DNA of 64,000 nt, taken from contig WHVY01000002.1 of assembly GCA_022266195.1 (NCBI GenBank), positions 1,317,001-1,381,000 on the forward strand, written 5' to 3'. Of the stretch, positions 1-10,482 are shown piece after piece. The position numbers and the translations under genes were made by a program. Each line of letters begins with the position of its first letter. Positions within the stretch are counted from its first letter, which is position 1. The notes beneath the pieces are model-generated. The model was given only the letters and a program-made list of their open reading frames with translations, was not told where the DNA came from and ran no database searches. This DNA comes from Tetranychus cinnabarinus (lineage: Eukaryota > Arthropoda > Arachnida > Trombidiformes > Tetranychidae).

Positions 1-580
1 AATCAACATTAACTTTCTCCTTCTTTAATCTTTTAGCCAGTTTAATCAACTCTTTCTCGTCCACGTCGATAGGCGAACCAACAAAGGCTATAATTCGCAT
101 TTTATGATTCTTTCCAAGTCTGTGTTTTAAAGCTAAGTGAGCAACTCTGACGCCAGTGGCTATAAGACAAAAAGAAAATTTAATACAAGTCCTGAGTATA
201 TTTCACAGTGATGATATAATGATCTTACCTAAATTTAAATTTCCACCAGGCTGAACTTGGTGAAGCTTAGCAAGGATTCGGTTAACATCAGCAGTTAGAG
301 ATGTCAAAACATGAGGATTTGGTGACATAGAGATGAGAGCAACATTGTTTTCGGGATTAGAACGTGTCTTCGAATGGCAGATCAATTGAACAGCTTCTTG
401 TTGAGCTTGTAATCTTGATGGTACAAAATCTCCATTCCTCATATATTCACTACTGTCAATGCTAATAGAGACAAATAAAGTAAAAAAATATAATTAGTCA
501 TAAACCAGCTACAGAAACATTGACTAACAAATCGAAGAGAAATAAATTACTTACCAGAGGATAGTACTTTCCAAGACCAT
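1..580 (-). CDS. Rpn10: 26S proteasome regulatory subunit Rpn10/PSMD4, 5' part (partial)
   Basis: Ubiquitin receptor of the 19S regulatory particle; it binds polyubiquitin and bridges lid and base. Three exons can be read on the minus strand: 580-555 (ATG plus 26 nt), 461-229 and 159-1, the last leaving the window. Introns are 554-462 (93 nt, phase 2) and 228-160 (69 nt, phase 1), both GT-AG with GTAAG donors. The spliced product gives about 139 residues of the N-terminal VWA domain, opening MVLESTILCIDSSEYMRNGD. It includes the family's Asp11, the SKTRSNPENNV stretch, the LAKLHQVQP stretch, and HKMRIIAFVGSP followed by the Lys-rich helix LAKRLKKEKVNVD. This matches the family almost residue for residue. 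The C-terminal ubiquitin-interacting motifs lie outside the window. The start is secure because MVLE is the conserved N-terminus. Confidence 0.96.
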
Positions 581-1896
581 GATGATGGTTAAGCCAGCAA
601 AAAGAAATAACGAAAGCAATAAACAACAAAACAATCAAAATTGGATAATTAATTTGAAATTGAGAAACTGCAAATCATTTGCTGAAAAACCAAACAAGAT
701 CTTTGAGGGAACATCTCCATATTACAACCATTCACCAACAATAATCAAAATGCGGTTTAAATGAAATCCAAAAGTAAATCTAAATCAAGAATAAGTATTG
801 TACATTAAATTATTGTAATTATTGATATAATTAAAGTAGAAAGCAAAAAAATATTCAATCATAAAATCAAGAAGAAAGCGAATCAATAATTGAAAATGTA
901 TCTCTATAAACTCACCATCAATAATGACAATGGATTGTTGGACAATCTTCATAAACATACAATTATCCAGACAATTGTTATTATTTCATAGTTGGACGAT
1001 AATTTAAACACTTTCTGAGTCAATTACCAATTTAAATTACTAATCCAATTGAATCAAGTCTCCAATAGAGACACAAAATGGTTGAAAAAGTAGACAATAG
1101 AGATTTAACAGTCGCGATATTTGTAGAAGCATTAATTGAACTTATATTGAAACAATTAATCACTAAACAATGATTGTTTACAAGTGAATTAACCAGCCAA
1201 AGAAACGTAATTAATATAGAAAATAAAATAAAAAGAAGATTAAAAAATTAAAAAGATTTATTTGTTTAAATTGAATCTCTTTCCTTGATTAACATCAAAG
1301 CAAATAGGCATACAAAAGTGAAGTGAATTTTCAACTTTAAATATACTTTAAATGTGAATCGTGGAAACAAATGATAACCATTTTTGTATATTAAATAAAA
1401 TGATTAATTAACTTGAAACGAAAAAAAAAGTTAGTAATAAAGCAAGAAAATGAAATATCATTGGAATGGAAGTAAAAGAAAAATTGAAATGATAAGAATT
1501 AAGAATTAAATGAAAGCGAAGAAGAGAATCGAGTGAAAAAAATAAAGAAAAGTTTGAAAACTAAATTAGGTGAAGGGTTAATTTATCAAATTAACAGGAT
1601 AAACTGGTCATTTACAGTTGAAGTAAAGTAAACTACAAACAAAGAAACACAAAAACTCATCAAGAGATGAGCTTAATTAAAGCATTAAGTATAATTAGAG
1701 TGAGGATTCATTATGCAAAAGGGTTCCAAATGGCAAGTCAAGATTGGACAAAAGACGGTCAAAAGCTGATAAGTTAAAGATTAAAATAAAGTTCAGTCAG
1801 ATGAAAAAGTCATCTAAATACAGTTCCATCTTCATCGTCATCATTCTCATCTTCATTTGATTAGTAAATTTCCACCAAGAAAGTCTAATCTATTAG
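581..1896. other. AT-rich upstream region of Rpn10
   Basis: No convincing gene. It should contain the Rpn10 promoter and 5' leader on the minus strand, but no clear TATA or initiator stands out. On the minus strand at about 911-952 a short open stretch beginning with ATG ends in a GTGAGT donor. It could be an untranslated or alternative first exon, but nothing confirms it. Confidence 0.5.
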
Positions 1897-2470
1897 CCAA
1901 CAAGAGATGAATTTTTCAACCTAAGAAAGTCACTCTCTTCGCATCAAATTAACAGTTAATAAAGCATAAATATTTACACCGAAAAATTTTCATATTCATT
2001 TCTTTATTATCGAAATTCGTTCCATCTGTTATTATCTTCACCATCTTGACCATCTTCATGATTCTCATCTTCATTTGATTAATAAATCTCCACGAAGAAA
2101 GTCTTGTGTATTTGGCCGACAAGAGATGAATCTCTCAACCTAAGACAGTCACTCTCTTCGCATCAAATGAACAGTAAGGAAGCCTAAAAGATTTACACAG
2201 AAAATCGTAACTTTATTTTAATTTCAATTTCAATTTTGATTTCTTCACTTAATTACTGAAATCGTTCCATCTGATCATGATCGTCATCTTCATTATCCTC
2301 ATGATCTTCTCTATCTTCATGATTCTCATCTTCATTTGACTAGTAAATTTTCACGAAGAAGGTCTTGTCTATTTGGCCGACAAGAGATGAGTCTCTCAAC
2401 CTAAGACAGTCACTCTCTTCGGATCAAATGAACAGTGAGGAAGCCTAAAAGATTTATACGGAAAATTTTT
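1822..2470 (+). repeat. three-copy repeat cluster, family shared with 51.1-51.9 kb
   Basis: Three diverged direct copies, with conserved cores at about 1897-1990, 2115-2207 and 2376-2470. Each is preceded by a CATCTTCATTTGA-type pyrimidine/ATC tract; successive tracts are 218 and 261 bp apart. The core reads roughly ACAAGAGATGAATCTCTCAA followed by CCTAAGACAGTCACTCTCTTCG, a CATCAAAT word, AACAGTAAGGAAGCC and a GAAAATTTT end. Copies 2 and 3 are nearly identical and copy 1 is more decayed. No open frame runs through all copies. The same core, more diverged, recurs near 51 kb, so this is a dispersed family and not just a local tandem array. Confidence 0.85.
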
Positions 2471-5400
2471 CTTTTTCTTTTCATTTCTTTTCTCGATTCT
2501 TGAAGTTGATTCCATCTGTTATTATCTTTAACCAAGCATGATAAGCATGGTAGAAGAAAATGGAAGATTTAAAGAGTCGCAGATAATTCTGCAACCAAGA
2601 GTAAAGTTAAAGATTTCTTGGTTTGCATTATAAAGATCAATGTCTTAATGTCACCTCAAATTATTTGGAATCCACCCTGAAATCTCTTGATAGTAACTAA
2701 ATAACCTTTAAAAGATTGAACTTATTCTCAACTGATTCTGATCGTTCCAATACATTATATCAAAGACTCTTTCCTGATACATCAACCAAGTAATAACTTG
2801 AATAGTAATGAACCCATGCAGTCTAATACCATAATAATAAGTAGACTTTTATTCATTCATTTACACTAAAATATTGATAGCAATAATCATCGGTAATGGC
2901 CAGTGATTGAATCAAATTGATTTTCAAATTGCTTAGTTTCCTGTAAACTCAAGTAGATCATGTAGGAAAATGCGTTAAAATATTATTACAGATCATTTAT
3001 TCAAACAAATTGAAAAAGATTAACAATCAAAAGAAATGAATAAACAGATTTCTCAGCAATCAAACCAAACACATTTACCAAGATTTATTTCAATCATTTA
3101 TTCATTAATCTTTGTTGGATCCTTAATCATTTCAAAAACAAGAAACTCTAAAAAATGGAAATAAAATATTTCCAATTGAAGACAACAAAATGTTGATAAA
3201 CTGCAATTTTCGTAAAAAAAGAATTGAACAATTTTCTGATCAACAAAAGCTCAACAATTGAATATTTATCAATTTTTGATTAAACAGTTAATCATGTTGA
3301 AATGGTAAATGTGAACTGAGAAGGAAAATGAAATCTCATTTGAAACAAAAAAGGAGTGAAAAGCTGTTCAATTGATTCTCACATTTCACTTGAACAATTT
3401 AAACTTGCAAGACAGACCAAAATGTCAACTCAATATTAAGACAAGTTTGAAAAATTGTCAACAATTGAATATATTAATGACAAAAGTGGACTAAATTGAG
3501 GTTAATGGGATAACACATAAAACGAGTAAATATTTTTCCCCTTTTCACTCCCAGCCACTGTTATCACTGTTGATAACTTTGGATACTTTTTTTAATATTA
3601 AATAATTTTCTTCTGGGAACTTGAATTTTCCAAAAGAATGATGATGATTAAAGGTTAATGAAACAAAAGTGGAAAAGGAATGAAAAATAGACGAAAAAAA
3701 GAAGAAGAAGCAAAACGATTCCAAATGAAGGCTCAAAAGTCACCAGAAATGCAGAATTAATAAGAATTATGTTTGAATATGATTTATCCAGTGACATGTT
3801 TATATGCACATTTTAATAATTATTGCCATGAAAATGCTTCTCCATTTTTAATAACAACGATAACCAAGTCTATTCACATTCATCTTGTCATTTATGTTAA
3901 ACTTTGCATTTCCGTTTCCTTTTCATTGGCAAGAAAAGTTCAAGAGAACTTTTTTTTCTCTCGAAAAAAAAAGAACTTTTCCGATTCTCTGATTAAATTA
4001 TACTCTATTTTTTGTCACAAAATGACATGTTGATTCGAAATGAAATCGAGAAAATTTGTTGTTGTTCGATGATGAATATAATGATAAACAGAGTTGTTTA
4101 TTTTGTTCGGGCAAACATTCACTCAATTATTCCTGGGAAATCAATGATCATTTCATTTGCATGATAACATTTTGGTTCAGGTCAGCCAAGTTGAAAGGTT
4201 AGATGAATATTTTTCTTCTTCTTTCAACAAGATTTACTTTTACTTTCAAAGGAAATTATTTTCCTCTGAATAAAGATGTAAACATTTCTCTCTCTCACTC
4301 CTTCCATCCCAGTCATTCTTGGAGTTTCCACTCCCTGATGAGAACTTTAATGATAATATTCATCATTTTTTTTTCTTGCACAACATTTTCTCTTCAATAT
4401 TATTCCATCAACTGTAAGAAAAAGTTGAAATGTGAAACCACAAAGTTATGAATTTCTTGAGATGAATATTTTAGATCGCATTTCCTATGGCCATTCGTGA
4501 TCTCTGATTTACTCATTACTATTTAGTGGTTGCAGTTATTGAAAAAAGATGAATGGATAAGGAAGAAAATTTGTTTTCTCTTTAGTCTGTTGAATAAATT
4601 ACGAGTCGACATTTCAATTTCTCGACTTTACCCAAGTCCAGTTTTGAATTGATAAACAGGAAAATTTGTCTTCTTTTTGTGTCACCCAAGTCACCATTTT
4701 ACTAATAACTTTGGTGAAAGGATAAATGGTGAACATTTTTTGCTCCTTTTTTCCTCTTTTTGCTTCTTCTTCTTCGTCTTCTTGCTTCTCATCTTCATCT
4801 TCAAATAATAACTAAACTTTTCTTTTATACTCATGAGAAAAAAACTGGTTTAGAATTGTGAGTCAATTTTCTTTTCCTGGTTAAATTTTCTTACCTTTGT
4901 CAGAGTAAATTTGAGAATTTTGGTTCACTCACTTTCATTAGGAACTTTCGATAAAAGAGATTCACTGAAAGATGATGATTGAATGTATTATCATCTACAG
5001 GTTAGCCGTCATCATCATCATCATTGAATCGTTTATAGAGTGAACAAAGTTGGTAAACAATTTCAGGAATCCAATTACAGGTCTCGGCAAAGATGATGAT
5101 GCAAAAGATGATCAAGAAAGGTGACACTTAAATGAAATTCTGACTCTTCTTTTCACTCCCAGTGCCTGGAAAGGGGAATTATCTTTACCATTCAACATTT
5201 TGATTATATTATAAGGTGACTTTTTCCATTGACGAAATTGCAATGAATCAAGTCATGAAACGAAGAAACAGTAAACTCCATTATTTCCAAGCAAATTGTG
5301 CGCTTTGTCAAGGGAAAGTTGAAGCGATTGCAATTGCTTAAAACTCGTGTCTTTTGAATCCGGAATAAGATCAAATTTCGCTACAGAAAGCTTCGCTTTG

Positions 5401-6882
5401 ATAAAACGCATGAGCTATTTAGTAAACAGTCAGAACAGTGTTTTAGATATATCTTCCTTCTTATGGCACAAGAGTCAAAACTTGACTAAAGGATTTTCCA
5501 AAAGTAAAAGTGAATTTCTCAGTGAATATTCATCGTATTTCATATTAAAATATATTGTCGATTGATAAGTTTATTGACTTGAACATTGAAGTAAATGTAA
5601 AGAAATTCCGAGCGGCAATAAATGTAACGAAAGTTGATTAATAGAGTGTGTTTCAAGTTAATCACAATTATAAATTACAGATTCGATTGTTGCAAAAAAA
5701 GAAAGAAAAGAAATTTTGAGAAAAAAGTTTAAGGTTGATTGATGATTATTGTTCCATCATTAATAGTATTATTGCAGTAGATGAGCCCAAAATAATAGTA
5801 AAAATAGAAGAGAGAAAATAAATCAAGTTGAAATTGATGAAGAAATCTGAGAAATTATTGTTTCTTGTTTCACGATTTGATTCTCTATTAATACATGGTT
5901 AATAGCCATTCCCAGAATAATAATACTCAATGTTGATAATGGTTAGATAATGCGAAGCCAGATTGGTATAAATCTGACTATCAACAGGCTGTCGAATAAC
6001 AGTTGCAAGAAAGTGAACGAAAAAACTTTCAACTCAACTCACCAAAGTTTAATTGATCATTGCAAAGATTTCAATACCTGTTGGTGTAACATCAAATCGT
6101 ATTTTATTCAAACTTCATCTTTGAGGATAAAATATGGTTTTGATAAGCTAAAGTTGAAGAAAATTCAGTTTGTAGGAATGAAAAAATGAACAAATGAGAT
6201 GAAAATTTGTGCATTGATTGATTGTCTGAGAAAATTTGTTCAACTTGAAGCGATGAAAAAAGATTGTATCTTTGAAATCCTATTCTTTGGCATCATCAAC
6301 ATCGCCATGATCATCATCATTCTTTTTCTCTTTTTTTATAATTCCAAATTCAAAGCTTTCTTTTTGGCTGAAAATTTTGTAGCTCAACAGATCAACTTTT
6401 GAATGGATCTTCGTTTTTTCTCATCATCATCACCGTTATCATCATCTTATCAACTGCGGAAGAAAGAAATATCTCTGAGTTTATTTTTGGGTAATTTTTT
6501 ACTTTAGTTTTAAAATGAAAAGCAGGAAAAGAGTCTTCATTTTGTCTTCAATTTTTCAGCTAGAGTCAGTCTTTTAAGAAACTGGATAAAAATGGATTCT
6601 AAAATCATTTCACTGGGCAATCAATCATCAGTCATCATTCAAGTTTATCTGTTCTGATGTTTGCTATAATTTATGAAATGAGTTGAGTGAAACTTAACAT
6701 TAATCTACTCTTATTTACCTTTATCATTAAATGGTGGGCTTTAAATGAGTAACTTTAATGTCGTTATTTTAATTCACATTGAATTAAACTTTTCATTTCT
6801 GAAAAGAATGCTCAACACTTTGTGCTAAAAAATTGTCAAAACATTTAATTTTTCGTTCTAAATCATACTCTTTTTGTGCCAG
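2471..6882. other. AT-rich intergenic or intronic DNA
   Basis: No gene can be supported. The stretch has simple AT-rich sequence, pyrimidine tracts (about 4740-4800), ATC/ATG trinucleotide runs (about 5010-5030, 6290-6320, 6415-6450) and two instances of the dispersed CACTCCCAG word (3546, 5154). Open frames of 60-86 codons have no recognisable domain and start mostly in low-complexity sequence. Confidence 0.5.
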
Positions 6883-6992
6883 GAAGGAGAAGCATTAGAA
6901 GATTCAGAAGTAAAATTAAAAGTTTCAAGCGAAGAAGCTATCAAATCAATCAAGTTGAAACCAGAATTAAGGATTCTGAGGCTGTACGAGTA
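6883..6992 (+). CDS. candidate internal exon of an unidentified gene
   Basis: A 110-nt segment lies between a pyrimidine-rich acceptor (CTCTTTTTGTGCCAG, ending 6882) and a strong donor (GTAAGTG, from 6993). It is less AT-rich than its surroundings. Two of the three forward frames stay open. One encodes an acidic/basic stretch starting EGEALEDSEVKL; the other is Arg/Lys-rich and ends in VETRIKDSEAVRV. Neither matches a family I recognise, and no partner exons are identified. It may be an exon of a plus-strand gene with long introns, or a chance combination of splice-like sites. Confidence 0.25.
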
Positions 6993-7887
6993 GTAAGTGA
7001 GATTAAACATCTGAAAAACTTAAGTAATTTTAAAAGAATATTAACTGAAAAATGAAAAGCCTGTAAATTATACAGAATGCAATGTTTTATTAGTCCGTGA
7101 ACTTTTCAAATGTTACTTTGATGAATCAATGTTTTTCGGAGCCAACAAAATCTACAACTTCATATTGATTTCACATGAAAATTGAATTCAATTTAGGGTT
7201 AAAGAGTTTTAATTTTCATCTTCTCTAGAGAATTACTTATCTGTTTTCCATTGTCCGATTCGGGCGAATAAATTGTCACTTTATTGAAAGTATTTTTGAC
7301 AGTTATGGAATCCAAACTTGACTTTACAATTTGAATTAATGATTTCTTTTCTTTATATTTATTTTTCTTTCATCACAAAATGTGATTCATTATACGGTTG
7401 TTGAGTTACTTTGTCCATTATCAATGATTTGAGTTGGTTGAAAATGATGAAAAATTGGAATTGAAGAGTGAAAATTTGTGTTCCTCTTTTCTTTTTGGTC
7501 CATTGAATTTAAACTGATTTATTCAAGCCAACCTTTCTGTTTATTTCAACTTTACTCTGCCCAATTCACCAGAAAGTATGCAAAGGTCATGACAAGTGAA
7601 TAGAAAGTTTATCAAAAGTGTGAATCAAAGCAAAAGATCAACATCAAAACCAAACTGATGAAAGAAGTTGAAAAATGAAGGCAAAAACTGTGAAATAAAA
7701 AGTTGAAAGGAGAAGTGAAAAAATTGTACAAATCAATTATTATTAGTTGGCCAAATAAACTGCTAAAATAAACTTCATCTTGATAACGTTAGATGGAGTT
7801 GATAACAAATAAAAATAACTCTTGAAAATTGATTGCCAATTGATATTTTGTAGAAAAGTAAAGTTGATTTATAATAGTTGAACTTAC
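6993..7887. other. intergenic, nothing identified
   Basis: AT-rich sequence without a supportable gene or repeat. If the minus-strand exon at 7888-8175 is real, its next exon would have to lie in or beyond this stretch; none was recognised. Confidence 0.45.
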
Positions 7888-8175
7888 AATACTATTCAGC
7901 CTCAGTTTACGTTTTGCTGAAAAAAACGCTGATTTTTGTAACAAATATTCTTGAATTAGAAAATTCAAACGCAGAAGGCGATTGAAAGTCCAATGAACAG
8001 AAGACATTAGATGACAGAAGATCTTTAAACTTTCATTAATGGCCATCTGATTAATAAAAACAGTCAAATATAAGAAACCTAACATGTTGGCTCGTAAACA
8101 AAACGGGAAGCAAATAGCTAAATAGCTTGATAATGCTGTGAATATTGAAAGATATAATGGCAAAGCTGTAGACAT
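7888..8175 (-). CDS. candidate first exon, hydrophobic membrane-protein-like
   Basis: An ATG at 8175 with an in-frame TAA five codons upstream opens exactly 96 codons (288 nt, phase 0) up to a GTAAGT donor at 7887. If the donor is not used, the frame runs on to about 128 residues. The product is strongly hydrophobic for the first 45 residues (two possible membrane segments) and then becomes Arg/Lys/Leu-rich (for example RLLRLNFLIQEYLLQK). This pattern could fit part of a polytopic membrane protein such as a chemoreceptor or an ABC-transporter membrane segment, but no diagnostic motif is present and no second exon was found. It may also be a decayed fragment or a chance frame. Confidence 0.25.
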
Positions 8176-8363
8176 TTTAATGTCAATTTAATCGCTTTTT
8201 TGTTTGCCTTTTCCAATCATATCGCCATTAAAATTGAACTTTAGTTTTAAAGTCGACTCAAGAAACCAAATGAGCTTTTCATTCAATTATTAATAGATTC
8301 TCATTCATTTCTTGGTTCAACTTTTTGGTCCCACTTTCAACGCTACTTTACTACAACCACTTT

Positions 8364-8698
8364 CATTAATCAATTTATAATTTTATTAATACGAAGTGTT
8401 TTCATTTCATTAGCTTTCTGTTTATTTGATCGTCATTTACAAGTTACTTTTGTTTTGATTAACTGTAAATACCGCAAACTAATATTAATAATATAATCAG
8501 TTTATCATTTATATTGATGGTCAAAAGTGGAGAGCAGAAAATTGGTTCATCAGGAAAAACTTGGAACTTGGAATTGATAACTGATAATGATAACTTTTTT
8601 TCTTCTTTTTTCATCTTCTCTCTTCTTGCAAACTAAAAAATCATGAGTCAATGGAGCACGAGTTTTGTCAACTATCCTTCAAGACTTGACTCTTTGCT
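8364..8698 (+). repeat. 335-bp direct repeat, copy 1
   Basis: Matches 10148-10482 base for base over about 335 bp with roughly a dozen substitutions and no obvious length change. It begins CATTAATCAATTTATAATTT and ends near GACTTGACTCTTTGCT. It lies about 400 bp upstream of the TATA box of the secreted-peptide gene. It lacks TG...CA ends, so it does not look like a canonical LTR. Confidence 0.95.
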
Positions 8699-9099
8699 AA
8701 TTTAGATTCGTAACTTACTCTGCAAAAAATAATTATTTTACTGTTTATGAGATTCCGTGGAAATTTAAAAGTCTAGTAAGCTAATAGAAGGCTAAACAAT
8801 ATCTAAATTCTGTTGATCAGTTTTTGTCGATCAAATGTTGATGAACTGTTTAATCAGATTCACCGAATCCAAATAAAAAACCACTGCATAATCACAAATG
8901 GCTGTTTTTCTTGAAAATTCTGCGAATAAATTAATATTAAACTATCAATAATCTAATTGTATCATTATCTGCACAAGCTTCCGCAACAAACAAATGAATA
9001 AATGATAAAATGTTTAATGAGTAATAAAATAGGGCAATGAATAGACAATGATTTGATATCAACAATAGTTCAGCTTTCATCTTAAAAACAAAAAATGAG
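8699..9099. other. upstream region of the secreted-peptide gene
   Basis: AT-rich sequence between direct repeat copy 1 and the TATA box at 9100. A minus-strand open frame here (8937-9167) overlaps the promoter and looks like chance. No other feature seen. Confidence 0.5.
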
Positions 9100-9138
9100 T
9101 ATAAAAAGCAAATGGTTTTGTTTTGAAAAGCATCAGTT
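9100..9138 (+). promoter_or_regulatory. TATA box and initiator of the secreted-peptide gene
   Basis: TATAAAAAG at 9100-9108 is followed by the arthropod initiator consensus TCAGTT at 9133-9138 (A at 9135). The spacing of about 35 bp is a few bases longer than the usual 30-31. Initiation there would give an 83-nt leader before the ATG at 9218. Confidence 0.55.
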
Positions 9139-9217
9139 TCAATTAAAATAAAAAACTTAAGACACATCTTTTTGTGAAATTATAAGTGATATTGAATCCA
9201 ACTATAATAAAGTGAAC

Positions 9218-9591
9218 ATGCAGTTCTTCAAATTAGCCTATGTGTTTTTTTTCAGTACTATAATGGCTGTTTTCGCTTTCGCTACGTCGATGCCAGCTGA
9301 AACGAGAGCTATTAAAGGGAAAAGGGCAACCATGACTGACGAGAAAGAAATGAAAAAGGGCAAAAGCAAAGGTATTGTACTCTCCCCTCATCTTGCAAAA
9401 CTTATTTTTCATTTTTTATTGATGTTACAGGTTTAATCCGTAGGCGTCGGGATTCTAAGGGATCAATAGATGGGAGGAATGCAATACTAGGTAACACTCA
9501 ATTCAACAACAAACCTGGTTATCCAGGATATTCGTTTCTTCCATTTAAAATTAGATCTGGTGAATCGATACGGTTAAGCATTTCCCCTTGA
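9218..9591 (+). CDS. unrecognised small secreted basic peptide, prohormone-like, two exons
   Basis: Exon 1 is 9218-9371, the intron 9372-9430 (59 nt, GTATTG donor, TTGATGTTACAG acceptor) and exon 2 9431-9591, ending TGA. Splicing joins the frames exactly (315 nt, 104 residues); reading through the intron would stop within it. Residues 1-22 form a clear signal peptide (MQFFKLAYVFFFSTIMAVFA). The mature part has no cysteine and is Lys/Arg-rich. It carries GKR at 34-36 (a classical amidation/cleavage site), a KK pair at 46-47 and RRRR at 55-58. The tail of about 46 residues contains NNKPGYPGYSFLPF. The layout fits a neuropeptide or other processed secreted peptide; a cationic antimicrobial peptide is the main alternative. 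I do not recognise the family. The gene has its own TATA/initiator and sits between 335-bp direct repeats. AATAAA words follow at about 9944 and 10085. Confidence 0.7.
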
Positions 9592-10147
9592 AAACGATAC
9601 AATAAGATATTAAAAGAATTCGATCTTAAAGAATACCAGACTTTTTTCATTTTAAACCTGTTTGCAGCCATAACGGGCACGCTTAAGATTATTGGATCTT
9701 TAACAGACATACAAAGATCATTTTCAGGAGAAAACCGTTTTTATTGCTAAGTTAAGCTAGATAGATTTATTTGTTTTAAGCACTCGAAAAGAATTTACGT
9801 GCGCTACATTACAGCGAAGCAGGTAAAAAAGAATGAACATTGTCACAGAGCTCGTTAACCCTAGCATCTTTTTAAAAAACTTTTATTACATTTCAAGTGG
9901 AATTAATCTTAAGCCAACTGATTAAAAAATTGTTCCTATTGTTGGAATAAAGGTGCATAAAGTATCGACTTTGGACGCGATTTTCTCGGAAACTGTATCG
10001 AAAACGGAGAATTTATTTTTTAAGTAAATTTATTATGGTTACACTTATGGACTCAGTTTTATGACCCTGAAAGTCCTTTTTCAAATAAAATCTATTGCGT
10101 TCAACGCAAAATGAGATCCTTTAAAATGCAGACTCCGTAGGAACGCT
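9592..10147. other. 3' flank of the peptide gene
   Basis: Sequence is less pyrimidine-skewed than most of the window and includes AATAAA words that could serve as polyadenylation signals. A word near 9748 (TTTTTATTGCTAAGTTAAGC) recurs with one mismatch near 25310 in the decayed fragment there. No further gene seen. Confidence 0.45.
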
Positions 10148-10482
10148 CATTAACCAATTTATAATTTTATTAATACGAAGTGTTTTCATTTCATTAGCTT
10201 TCTGTTTATTTGATCGTCATTTACAAGTTACTTATGTTTTGATTAACTGTAAATACCGCAACCTAATATTAATAATATAATCAGTTTATCATTTATATTG
10301 ATGGTCAAAAGTGGAGGGCAGAAAATTGGTTCATCAAGAAAAACTTGGAACTGGGAATTGATAACTGATAATGATAACTTTTTTTCTTCTTTTTTCATCT
10401 TCTCTCTTCTTGCAAACTAAAATATCATGAGCCAATGGAGCAAAAGTTTTGTCAACTTTCCTTCAAGACTTGTCTCTTTGCT
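10148..10482 (+). repeat. 335-bp direct repeat, copy 2
   Basis: Same orientation and length as 8364-8698, at about 96% identity by eye. Differences are single substitutions such as AAACTA to AACCTA, GAGAGC to GAGGGC and GCACGAG to GCAAAAG. The homology stops cleanly at both ends. The 1449 bp between the copies contain the secreted-peptide gene. Confidence 0.95.

Noticed and set aside
8937..9167. Minus-strand 76-codon frame
   Set aside because: Lies across the TATA box and leader of the secreted-peptide gene; T/A-rich chance frame.
8364..10482. LTR retrotransposon interpretation of the 335-bp direct repeats
   Set aside because: No TG...CA ends, no target-site duplication, no primer-binding site or polypurine tract, and no gag/pol coding between them.
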